Part shown: one piece after another, positions 1 to 10,296 of the stretch
Position numbering within the stretch: the stretch's first letter is position 1
Layout of the letters: every line of letters begins with the position of its first letter
Assembly (NCBI RefSeq): GCF_020085105.1
Contig: NC_058053.1
Location: forward strand, 17,196,388-17,260,387
Origin: Siniperca chuatsi
Taxonomy: Eukaryota; Chordata; Actinopteri; Centrarchiformes; Sinipercidae
Reading direction: 5' to 3'
Length of the DNA stretch: 64,000 nucleotides
Made by a program: the position numbers and the translations under genes
The notes under the pieces: model-generated
Database searches by the model: none
What the model was told of the DNA's origin: nothing
The model's input: the letters and a program-made list of their open reading frames with translations, nothing else

Positions 1-42
1 AAAATTGCAGATATTTTAACACCTGGACATATAAAACCAAGT

Positions 43-64
43 TTAACTGCATGGCAAGACACCA
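43..64 (-). CDS. Ig-TM gene, possible terminal exon
   Basis: After an acceptor CCCCTAG the phase is compatible and six codons (GVLPCS) lead to TAA. This is a weak call because the exon is tiny and lies at the window edge. Confidence 0.25.
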
Positions 65-938
65 CTAGGGGTGAGTTAGAAATGATCATCTGTTTGTAAC
101 TTGGGTAAAGTGACACTTCATCTGACACAATATCTGTGATTGAGCTCTATACTCAAATCAGCCTTTTCCCAGTACTGACCACTGCTCTGCACCAGAGCAG
201 AGATGAATTAAATTAATTTGTACATATTTACAACTCTGAAAGCTAAAAGATATTACTCACCTGCAGAGGCAGACAGCTGGAGTGAAGCCACATAGAAGAA
301 ATCCAATTGCAGGTGTGAGTATGTATAGAAAATACCACCTTTGACTGATTTCTGTATAAAAATCAGATGTGAATTAATTTAAGTAGCAAGCAGTTGGAGC
401 TTTGAAATGCACTAAGTCTGGTGTAGAGATGATTAGCCCTGCTTTGTGCTCTGCCTACCTTCAGGTTTCTCAGACACCGTTAAATTCCACTCAGTAGTCG
501 CTAGACCACGTTTACCAGTCACATTACATACATAGAGTCCTGCGTCATCATGCTGAACACTAAAAATATTCAGCTTTGAAGGTAAGTTTAGGTCTATTCT
601 CAGTCTGTGAGAGGTGAAATTTGAAAAAGTCTGATTGTGTAAGATTGAATAAGTAAAAACAAATCTGCCTTTGGTCCAGCTGATTTGCGTTGTATTTGCA
701 TTGGATATGTTGCAAGTGAACATGACGGAGTCTCCCCTGGAGACCAGTACATCCCTGTGGTCAAATGGATGAGTCCCTAACATTGAAGGAAACAATCAAT
801 CAATATAAAAATGAAATCTGTAATTAAATGTAGAGAAAAACATGCATCCCAAACACAAATCTCCACTGTACCTGCAAAGACTTGGTATGTAAGTAATAGT
901 TGAATGAAGAGCAGAGCTGCTTGGTTTAGGCTGAACAT
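43..938 (-). CDS. Single Ig V-like domain transmembrane protein (putative immune receptor)
   Basis: Gene model on the minus strand: signal-peptide exon 938-872, Ig exon 776-459, transmembrane exon 351-261, and a possible short last exon 64-43 ending in TAA. The three main exons join in phase (67, 318 and 91 nt) with GT/AG borders. The product starts MFSLNQAALL with a hydrophobic leader of about 22 residues. It continues with a V-like Ig fold (first Cys in FTCNIS, Trp in ISWTKG, second Cys in HDDAGLYVC), which carries several N-glycosylation sequons (NIS, NTT, NQT, NFT, NVT, NLT). The membrane segment has the motif WYFLYILTPAIGFLL. If the last exon is right the tail is only about eight residues and has no tyrosine motif; the real tail may lie beyond base 1. 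The V domain recalls the CD226/TIGIT/nectin-binding receptors, but I cannot name it from this sequence. The human syntenic area also has Ig receptors (CD80, TIGIT, CD96) within several megabases, which fits but does not prove orthology. Confidence 0.7.
261..351 (-). CDS. Ig-TM gene, exon 3 (transmembrane segment)
   Basis: 91 nt between acceptor TATACAG and donor GTGAGT. It encodes a hydrophobic stretch of about 25 residues starting WYFLYIL, ended by Cys and Arg, as in a single-pass type I protein. Confidence 0.6.
459..776 (-). CDS. Ig-TM gene, exon 2 (V-like domain)
   Basis: 318 nt between acceptor TTAG and donor GTAGGC, phase 1 at both ends, the symmetric phase typical of Ig-domain exons. 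It contains the canonical Cys, Trp and DDAGLYVC signature. Confidence 0.75.
872..938 (-). CDS. Ig-TM gene, exon 1 (signal peptide)
   Basis: Encodes 22 residues, a typical leader rich in Leu/Ile, then a phase-1 donor (GTACAG on the minus strand). An in-frame Met lies 15 codons upstream, but the start at 938 gives a normal leader with the hydrophobic core close to the N-terminus. Confidence 0.7.
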
Positions 939-3900
939 GATGACATGAAGACAGAAAAAGTCAGACTGGAACTTCACCATCAAGTTTTAAATGTATTTGT
1001 GGTGGAGGAGCAGAGAAAAGGAAGTGGTTAGCTGCTGTTTGGCTGCTCAAGACTAAGATATGTATCACACCTTTCTTGGAACAAACAGTTACGTCACGTG
1101 GGAGTCATATAATTGTTCAGTTCAACTTGGAATATTGAGAATTGAAGCTTGCTCCTTGAAAATAAACTGCAATAATTATTGCATTAGTAGTCCCATTTCA
1201 TTTTAGTCATGTAATAAACTGAAATATTAAATCCACGTAAATGTGCAATCTTCAACTGCATGAAAACCTCTTCAGCATTGTGCTCAACACACTTTACCCA
1301 CATAGTGTGACCATAGATTTACACTGTTGAGTGAGTTTTCACAGTTTGCCTAGCATGTTGAGTACTTCATGATTATCTGATGTTGCTCAATATATATTAT
1401 AAATTATAAATAAAGCTTGTGCACTGACTTGAACTCTCTTGGCAATGTCTTCAAGGGTAGCCCGACATATAGATTACCCACGGTAAAGCTCCGCAGGTGA
1501 TTTTAAACATTTTGGCTGATTAGACCTCTTCACAGGACTGTGTGGGTGTGAAAGACTGCTTGATTGACAACTCCCTGACTCTCCTGTTAGTTGTGTTGCA
1601 CCTGTTATGGTGGGACTGTGGATTCTTTTAAGAGCAACCTGAGCAGAGATATAATCAGCAACTATAACTGAAAACACCTATGTGGTAGTGCAGGGCCTTA
1701 ATGATCATAATGATCAACTGTAAGTACCCTAATTTAACCATCTTTGTGTTCCTAACATTCACAGATTTTCCAACTGCCATATTATGCACTCTGTAATTAA
1801 CATTACATGTACATTTCCCTAGAATAGTCAACCAGTCCTACTTTGGAATCGTTCACTGTTATGATCACAAAAACACCTTAACACTATTACAAGAATCAAA
1901 TCCATTTCCAAAATGGCCTCTCTCTCTACAACATGTATCTCCAGGTGGCATATAAATACTGCATACTTACATTATAAAGAAATGATAACTGTCTCATTTA
2001 TACTGTCATTGTTTAAGCTTTATGTGGCAACATAATCAGATTATAAATCTTATGTTACCACTGAGTAAAACAGCAGATAAATATACTCTCCCAGATCGTC
2101 CATCAGAATATTTGAAAATGAAACTGCACTTCAATTTTTCACAATTCTTCCCTTCTTCTTTTCAGTCCTGGATTTGAGAATGTCCACCTACACTACTCAG
2201 GTCTGTCTAGAAGCTCACTGGTGATCTCACGACTTGTTACCTGCTGAAGTCAACCGTCCAGATAAGGTCAGAACAACTCCTGCCCATTAAACATTTCATC
2301 AGTGTGTTTTCATAGTTATTTACATTCAGTTTAGTAAACTGACGTCACTGAATGTGAATTATTTCTTTTGAAGTCAGATATCTCTGTGCTTTACAAATAA
2401 TATATTTTTACTCCTACATAATAAAAACGTACCTTCTCCATAGTGACCTTATTGCAAATGATACATGAAAAACAGTACAGTGACATTTTTTGTTATTGTT
2501 ATTATTTGATCACAATCATGTATCATTTTACCCTTGTAAATAGTAAATTGTATTATTGCATGAATGCATTAATTACTTATTTTAATTTGTATGTACTTTG
2601 TCAGATTCAGCAAAATTTATTCATAAACGTGTCATCAACCTACATCCTGGTTTCGTTTTAGAACTTGCTTGAGTAATACTGTATATACAAACAATTTTTA
2701 CATTTATGGGCTATAATAATTATAATTTTGAGCTCCTTGATGACAATTATTTCAGAAAGTAGTTACAGATCTGTGCAGTAAATCTAAATATTGAACCGAA
2801 CTTTAAAGCAACATGCCATTAAAATACAAAGTATAAATATAAAACAGAACATCTATCAAAAATGACATCCTCTTATTAATGGGCTATGCTCAATAATGTG
2901 ATAAACAAAGCATCCTCGTCTCGACTATGAGGGGAGAAATTTCTGTTCTTTTTTTTTTTGCCAATGCACCAGGTGCTGGAACTAGCTAAGAAATGGCAGA
3001 TGAAACGAAGGAGATCCCATTAGGATTCATCTGCTTAACAAATAAGAAAATATGTAGATGAGTGGCAGTAGGCTGAGGCTGAGCTGACATACAAAAATAC
3101 CTATGTCCATGTAGACATCCACCACCCCCACACACAGAAAGCCTTTGCCATTATACAAGATGACTCTCATTTCCTTTGTTTCTGCCCACACATACACACT
3201 GAGGGGCCACAGGCTCAACGGTAAAAAAAACCCAGCAAACATGTGACACATGATTAACAATACACTTCAAACAGATACATAACTTATAGGATTTGTTCAG
3301 CCTCTGAATAGATCACAGATATGTCACAAACATGTCACCCTGCTCTCAGGCTTTTATCAGGTTTGGCCTTCTATTCAGAATGTCATTTTGATTTGTAAGC
3401 ATAAGCGTCTGTCATTATGCTCTGCCAGGAAGTGCTATATATAGCATAAAAAAGGCCAGGCTGTGCATTTTCCAGGCTTTTCAAAGCAGAGTTGATTATG
3501 TATGGGAAGCAGCGGTGGAGGTGGATAAACAGTAAAAGCTGAGAAGGCTTTAAACCAGTGAATGGTGAGGAAATGGTTTAATTGAACTGTGCACCAGCAG
3601 GGGCTGCTGTGATCACCTTTTTCCTACTTCCTACTACCCCTCACAACAGCAAAGCAGAAGGTCAGCATATGCAAAGAAAGTGTGTGTGCGTGATTGCATT
3701 TTGGTAGCTGGAGGTATAATGATTTTTCCATTGCTGAAGCAGTATAGAGTTCTGTCAAACAGGCAATAAAGTCAGTTAATGCAGCTTTAGTGTTCCTTGT
3801 AGTTCCACAAAGGCTGGTAGGTGCCCTGCTACCAATTTACACTTTATTAACACTTTATGATACAACCCACGTTTTTTAGTTTGTTGTATTTCAGTGTGTA

Positions 3901-4183
3901 TTTTGTGTTTTTTATTGTCTATTGTGGCTATATTGTGACCGGACATAAAAGCTGGTCAGGGTTCTCCTCTATAACAGCTATATCTGTACTGAAGGATTTA
4001 GCTGGCTCAGGAGTTTTTCACCAATATGGGGTGTCGGGTCAGGACAAGGGGATTTGACTTGGATTTATAAAACTTAACTGAAGGGTTTAAGGCATCAGGT
4101 ACATAGGCAGAATTGCTTACAGTCTTTCAATCATATCCATCTGTTTGGTATAATGCATGGGTGTGGATGTTTGTGTTTTTATA

Positions 4184-4203
4184 TGTGTGTGTGTGTGTGT
4201 GTG
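4184..4203. repeat. (TG)n microsatellite
   Basis: About ten uninterrupted TG dinucleotides. Confidence 0.9.
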
Positions 4204-4243
4204 GTTTTCCTTTCATAGTGACAAACTGTGGGTGACTGTGTGG

Positions 4244-4289
4244 CACAGGGGATTTCTGCAGCCTGCCTGGGCTGCAGAAATCCCCTGTG
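4244..4289. repeat. Perfect inverted repeat (20-bp arms, 6-nt loop)
   Basis: The left arm 4244-4263 and right arm 4270-4289 are exact reverse complements, separated by TGCCTG. The core is a GC-balanced stem with GGGGATTTCTGCAGCC. No gene overlaps it. Confidence 0.9.
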
Positions 4290-6524
4290 GTGATTTATTT
4301 GGTGATTTATTTGACTCCTTAACGAGCACACTGCCAGAGCTTTTTCTACAATATCTCTGTAGCAGTTTTTGTCAGATTGGGGCAACCTTACCGAATAATT
4401 GCCATGAGCAAAAGGCCAAAGCCTTTAGTTTTTTTGTACTTCGTCCATTACTATACTATGGAGCTGCACATACACTGTAGTTAATCCAAAGAAAGCCGGT
4501 AGGTTCAATAGCCTATAATAATGTTAATAATAATAATAAAGAACAACATACGTGTTACACATATAAACTAACATATACGCATAAATACCCCACATGCAAG
4601 ACATATCACCCAGATTAAATCAAGTTATAAAAGCCTTTATTATTAAGTGTTACCATACAAACTTCTTCACTGTCATAGGTCTTCCTCTCTCTCTCTCACT
4701 CTCTCTCTCTTAATGCAGGGCTGATGGTGCAGAATTTGATTATAGGCAGAAGATCTATTTAAAGGATGCAGGTTGACAAAAGGTCTGCAGAGCGCTGGGA
4801 CTGCCAGAAGAAAAGAAAAAAAAGCAAGCTATGAAGACCTATGACAGTGAAGAAGCTTGTATGGGAACACTTTAGTGTTTCCAGATGTTATGCATCTGAT
4901 GTAATACCTATGCTTGTCTGCACACATGTCCCCTCTCTATAACTTGTTGAGCGCATTTGTTGTTTGTTGTTACGGTGCGTGTTTGTGTGTGCAAATATGT
5001 GTGTGTGCACATGCTAAAGGTTTTTGTTTTTGTCCAAATGCCAGGTTAATGAATAAGGTCTTTGGTAATAGCAGTCAGCAGGCGCCATTGGCACCAGAGA
5101 CTGAGTGAGAAGAGGCCAAGCTAACAAGTAAGAAAAGAGAGTATTGTTTTTCACATATGAATCCCTTCCGCATCATCTCATTTGTTTCCATTAACATAAG
5201 AAAACCCTCTCCAAACCCGCTGTCTTTTCTTAACACTTTAAGAAATTAGATTAGCTGTTTTGATTGCATTTGTTGTCCCTCCTTCCTTCTCTTTGATATT
5301 TGCAACTGGTAAATTATGAGCAATATTGTGAGCACTAAAGTGAAACAGGAGTCCTCAAGCATGATCATATGATCATATTCTGCAGGGCACTCCCACACAC
5401 AAATGCACCTAATACTACAGGAAGCCTCAACCGTCAAACCTTAACCACACACTATAAAACACATATATGGGTGTACACACGTACACACACGTGCCTCTAA
5501 ATCACACTCACACTTCTTTTGCAGGTCTCAGAGAAAGAGATGATAGAAAAACCATGATTAAAGAAAACTCCAGGAGCAAAAAAGAAACTAATTGAATGTG
5601 TATGCTATGTTTGTGTGTGTGTGTGTTTTATTGCCTGCGAGTATGTGTGTGTGTGTGAGTTTGATTCTGTGTGACCGTGGCCAGTCTCTGACCCTTTGAG
5701 GCATTGATGGATGTTTGTGAGTATTTGAGATGCCTCTTGTAAAGCCCCTAGCAGAACACAGAGAGACTTCAGATGAGCTAATACCTCTGTTCTCCATCCT
5801 GAATACTGTATGATTTGCTCGCATGTACTTGCACAGTACATGAATTTAAATCAGTAGTAGCAGAGAATAGCATTTACAAGGGTAGCTTGGAGACAGAATA
5901 TGTATTGTTTGTTGGACATTGCAGCAACAAGAGAGATTAAACAGTTTGTCTGATTAAGTATTCATCTTCTCCCAGCTGCTTGCAGAACATGGTGAAAGCA
6001 AATCTGCTGTAAATGTCTGTCCTTTTGCGAGTCTGTGTTTAATATTTCACACGTATCTGTATGTGTTTCTGAGTGTGTGTGTGTGTGCGTAAGTCCACAG
6101 GCAAGGAATTAGAAGAAAGCTAAACAGGTGGCAAAAACTGAGAGAGCAGATGACAGGATGAACTGTCTATCAGCTTTTGCATTACATATCATTCGAGCTG
6201 CTCAAACATTCAGATTTTTTTTTGTCTGCGATGGACATAAATAGGAAAAAAAAAAGTGTATTAACGGGTGTGTCAGGGGGGTTAGGAATGTGTAAATCTA
6301 CTGTTGATTTCAGTTAATCTTGATATGAAAAAAAGCATATTGTGGTGCAGTTTTCCCAACCCTGTCTTCCAGAAATGATGTTTATACTGTATACTACAAA
6401 TTTCTTCTGACAAATACGTTATGATGGACACGTACAAAGCGCAGGACACTAGATGCCGGACTTTGCCTTCTGAGTCGCACGTGTGGTTAGGTATACGCTG
6501 TCAGAGAACGCTTTGCAAATATGC

Positions 6525-6715
6525 TAAAAGAGCACTCCACAGACTTAGCATTGCACTCCTATAACATTTTCAGACTCACAATACACAGTTTAAAAGAATA
6601 ATCAAAATCGATGCAGCAGAAGCAGAGATATTGTCTTTTTTCCATGCATTCTTCTTCCATGTCAAAACCTGGCCCCTACATTACCCACAATGCAATGTGT
6701 GGAGTTCCCCTTTAA
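6525..6715 (-). repeat. Interspersed repeat, family E, partial copy
   Basis: Contains CATTACCCACAATGCAAT and a nearby GCAGCAGAAGCAGAGATAT, which match in reverse complement the copy at 28055-28515. It ends in GGAGTTCCCCTTTAA, the reverse of the AACTCCACC start of that copy. It appears to be a degenerate element of nonautonomous type. Confidence 0.65.
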
Positions 6716-7057
6716 GTATTAACATTTTGCATAAGTGGCAACAGTTTAGTCATTTCAACAACATGCGAAATTAAGTTTGTCATTGTTGCATTGGTGCCTT
6801 GTTTCACAGTTGAAGTTTTGTTTTGCTACTCCCAATAGGAAGCACACAAAAAAACGTCTCCTTTCACACAGTTTCCTGCATGCCAGCAAAGCAGGGAGGC
6901 AAACAAAGGTCACTGAATAAGTGAGACAATATGGAAAAATAGACAAAATATCTGACAACAATTTTATGCATGAGGTCATCTTAAGAACATAAAACTGAAT
7001 ACAGCATGTTTTTCACTGCTTGTTATTCAAGATCAGTGCAGGTAGAACCAGAAACAC

Positions 7058-7063
<6 letters not shown>

Positions 7064-7118
<55 letters not shown>

Positions 7119-7130
7119 TGCACACACACA
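7064..7130. repeat. (CA)n microsatellite, slightly impure 3' end
   Basis: Long run of CA interrupted by CG and TG near its right end. Confidence 0.95.
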
Positions 7131-9158
7131 CTCTCAAATACACACACACTCATACAAAAAGCCCCGGGGGTGTCAAATAATCACAGCATCTATTTAAGCA
7201 GGTAGATTTCCTCAGAGGGGATGAAGTTATATATAATTGATGACTTGCAGTGGGAAAAATTCATTCATCCTCTCCTTTCTATTCAAAATACAGTGTGCTG
7301 CGGTGTTCAATGTCTCAGACTGTCCTTCTTAATCACTCTTTAATTACTCCTTGCTGGAGCATGCACACCAATGGTGGTTTGTAATCCTGAAAAACTTAAA
7401 TTCTAAGAACCTTTGAACATTAATCTTTCAGTACATGAGGGGAAAAGGGTCTTTCTGCACAGGGCTTCTGTGGATGTAGGATCTGACTGAAGGACACTGG
7501 TATAAAGGGACATGAGCTTGAATTTTCTTGCAGATCAATGATGTAACTGCCTATTTACAGCTGAAATCACATAGCAAGAAACATGAAGGGCCTACAACTA
7601 AAAACTAAAATCACATACCTGTTCCTCCTGACCGTTTTGTTTATACTATTCACATTTGTGTGGTAACCTGGGCAAGTAAAACTGAAAAAAAAAATATCTG
7701 TGTTAAAACTCAAACAAAAACCCATTTTGTAGCACTAACACTATAATACCATTCAACTGCACCCCTTTTAATTGCTATAACAGTGTCACAGCAGGGATAT
7801 TTCTTTATTATATTATAATAAACCTATAGCTGCAATTAACCTTTTTTGTTTTGTTTTGAGTTTTGTATTGTTTTTTCAGCAATACAGATACTTTTTACAA
7901 ATTTTGAACTTAAACGGCTCAAAGATTTAGCATTAGGCATTAGACAGAGATGTCTGATCAAACTCTATTTTTGCTAGTGCTGCAAGTCATGACGACTCAT
8001 ATTGAAAAGTAATTTTATTGGGATCTCGATATGTAAATAAAAACTTAAAGTCAGTCATGAAACGATGAAATTTTATTTTATCTAAAAAACCAAAAGATTA
8101 GTTACAGCATTAGTAAATCTGTTGTATTTCAGTTAAGTAATATAATAAGACATTTGTTTAATTCATAATAAAAGCATAGGAAATGCACTTGGTGTGTTAT
8201 AAGCAAAACAAGTCACTCAATTTGTGAGAAACAAAACTATGATTTGTTTTTCAGTTTATGGCTTATGAGGAATTTATTATTATAGTCAAGTGTCATTATC
8301 ACGATTCAGTGTGAATATGGAGATATGTTTCTCAATCTCTTGTTGTTCCACATTAAATTATTCAAAATTCAGATAATATACAATTAAACAGTAAATTTTA
8401 CAGTAAATGTAAAAAATCAAGTCACTCTGTTAATAAACATAGATTAATAATGGTATTATAATGGTTTCCAAAATGAGAAGAGATATATACAACCTTGATA
8501 AAGATTTCGACACAATTTCCAAAAGTCTGTGCAAAATAAAAAATTGCAAAAGGAGATGCCTTTTAAATGCAATAGATCTAATGTGAACATGGCCTTTGTT
8601 GTATGTGTGTGTGGTTTTTTGTTTCTTCTTTTTTTTTATAGCTCTTTTACTTTTATGGCCCACATATTTACCACATGAGTCAGTCCAGCTTTCACTAACC
8701 CCATTTCCAGCAGTAGCAGCATTGTACATACCTTATGTACAGCAAGTCAATGACTAGCTGGTGAAGAAAGCTGAACATCTGGAAACCCAGATATAAGACC
8801 TAAAAGGAGTGTGAATGTTGGACTTACATTTGTCAGGTGGCTATAGAAATGCAAATCTAATGAAATAATGACATATTTTTACTTTACCTATAACAACTTT
8901 ATTTAAGGGTGTATCTGTCAGCTTGGTTTGGAGTTCTTCTGCCCCCTAGTGACCAAAATATCAACTAATACAGCTTTAACTAACAGGTGAAATCAGTTTG
9001 ACCATTAGTGACTTGAACTAGAAAACAAACTACCTGATAATTTGATTACTGCTGTATTGTTTGGGTCATACAGTAGAAAATAATGGACTACTGGAGGCTT
9101 GAAACAATCTGAAATGGTCCTCTATAGGATCAGGGTGGATGATGTGGTAGTGATGGAC

Positions 9159-9160
<2 letters not shown>

Positions 9161-9189
<29 letters not shown>
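9161..9189. repeat. (AC)n microsatellite upstream of fstl1
   Basis: About 14 AC units, some 500 bp before the fstl1 start codon and just upstream of the probable promoter. Confidence 0.95.
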
Positions 9190-9191
<2 letters not shown>

Positions 9192-9239
9192 GCCAGTGAA
9201 TATAATCCACGCAGCAGCAATTAACCATTTAATAGTATA

Positions 9240-9600
9240 ATTTTTAGGAGACTACGGTTGCACAGTGCACACACAATACACTCTCCTCGGTTCCTCCCCC
9301 TCTTCTACTCTTCTGTAAACGAGGACAACAGACATTTTCATTGGCCACGGCGGTGAGAGAGGAGGAGGAGAGACTGACGGACTGGCACGAATTCCTCAGC
9401 GCTCCTCAGATTTCTTGAAATCACGGACCTCCTCTGCTCGCTTCCGTCCCGACAAACATTCAGACCAGCTCCCCTCCTCCGAGCAGACTTCCGAGCGGAG
9501 CAGCTTTTTTACCAAATGGTAACATTAAAAGTAGCATTTTCCGCAAGTTTTCTCTACCTGCTGAGGAACTGGTGTGGAAATGTTAAACTCTCCTCACCTT
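9240..9600 (+). promoter_or_regulatory. fstl1: Probable fstl1 promoter and noncoding first exon
   Basis: GC-richer than the surroundings, with an inverted CCAAT box (ATTGG near 9350) and no clear TATA box. Mammalian FSTL1 has a noncoding first exon. Here a pyrimidine tract plus TAG ends at 9660, directly before the start codon, and looks like a splice acceptor, so a noncoding exon should end upstream. Candidate donors are GTAACA after 9518 and GTGAGA near 9353. The choice is inference. Confidence 0.5.
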
Positions 9601-9660
9601 TCCCTCTTCGCTAAACCTGACTTTTTCTCTCTCTCTCTCTTTTTTTTTTTAAATGTCTAG

Positions 9661-9717
9661 ATGTCTCGAAGTGTCGCCGTGCTCCTGCTGCTAGCCGTGG
9701 CTGTCTGCAACGCGGAG
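9661..9717 (+). CDS. fstl1: fstl1 coding exon 1 (signal peptide)
   Basis: Encodes [19 protein letters not shown], then donor GTAAGT. The ATG directly abuts a candidate splice acceptor, so its Kozak context would be set by the upstream exon. Confidence 0.9.
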
Positions 9718-10245
9718 GTAAGTTTGGTTAAGACGGCTTTATATTTATACTCTGAAACTAAAATCATTTTCTTTGAAGGGTTTCAATTGAGTACCAAATG
9801 CTGCCTTACATCTGTACTAAACGCTTTCTAACCTTTCCTCACGAAGCTGTCCGTCTGGAGTAACATTAACACAGCAGCTTTGTTCACAAAGAGGAGCCAG
9901 AAAACATCTGGAAAGGGTCGGAGTCAGTCTGTTATCAGACACAACACGGTGCTGTGGTGAAATGTAGACATGTACGCCTGGGTTGCACTGAGCCTATAGC
10001 TTGTTACAGTTTTCATCTTCTTAAGGAGAACCAATTATGCCATTATTGTTGGCGCAATTATGAGCTTCATTGTGGAGCCAGTCAGGCTCACAGTTTAACT
10101 AAATTGCCTCTGAGACTGTTTCTTTCAATAGGGACATCATTCGTATTCCTAAAAATAGTCGCACATATAAGGCAGTTTGATAGGCAGGCATGTGTATGTA
10201 TATTTGTAACCTGAAACAAACACTCACATTTTGCATCCTGCTGGA

Positions 10246-10296
<51 letters not shown>

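Larger units (their letters stand above)
1000..9240. other. Intergenic spacer between the Ig gene and fstl1
   Basis: About 8 kb with no exon-like reading frame that has splice signals and recognisable protein content. It holds CA/GT microsatellites, a perfect 20-bp hairpin at 4244-4289 and an interspersed repeat at about 6525-6715. The reading frames present are short and overlap simple repeats. Distal control elements of fstl1 may lie here, but none can be pointed out by eye. Confidence 0.6.

Noticed and set aside
10088-10293. Reading frames coding poly-Cys/Val, here and at 7006, 23961, 44728, 58873 and 63085
   Set aside because: They are translations of CA/GT microsatellites and have no other protein content.
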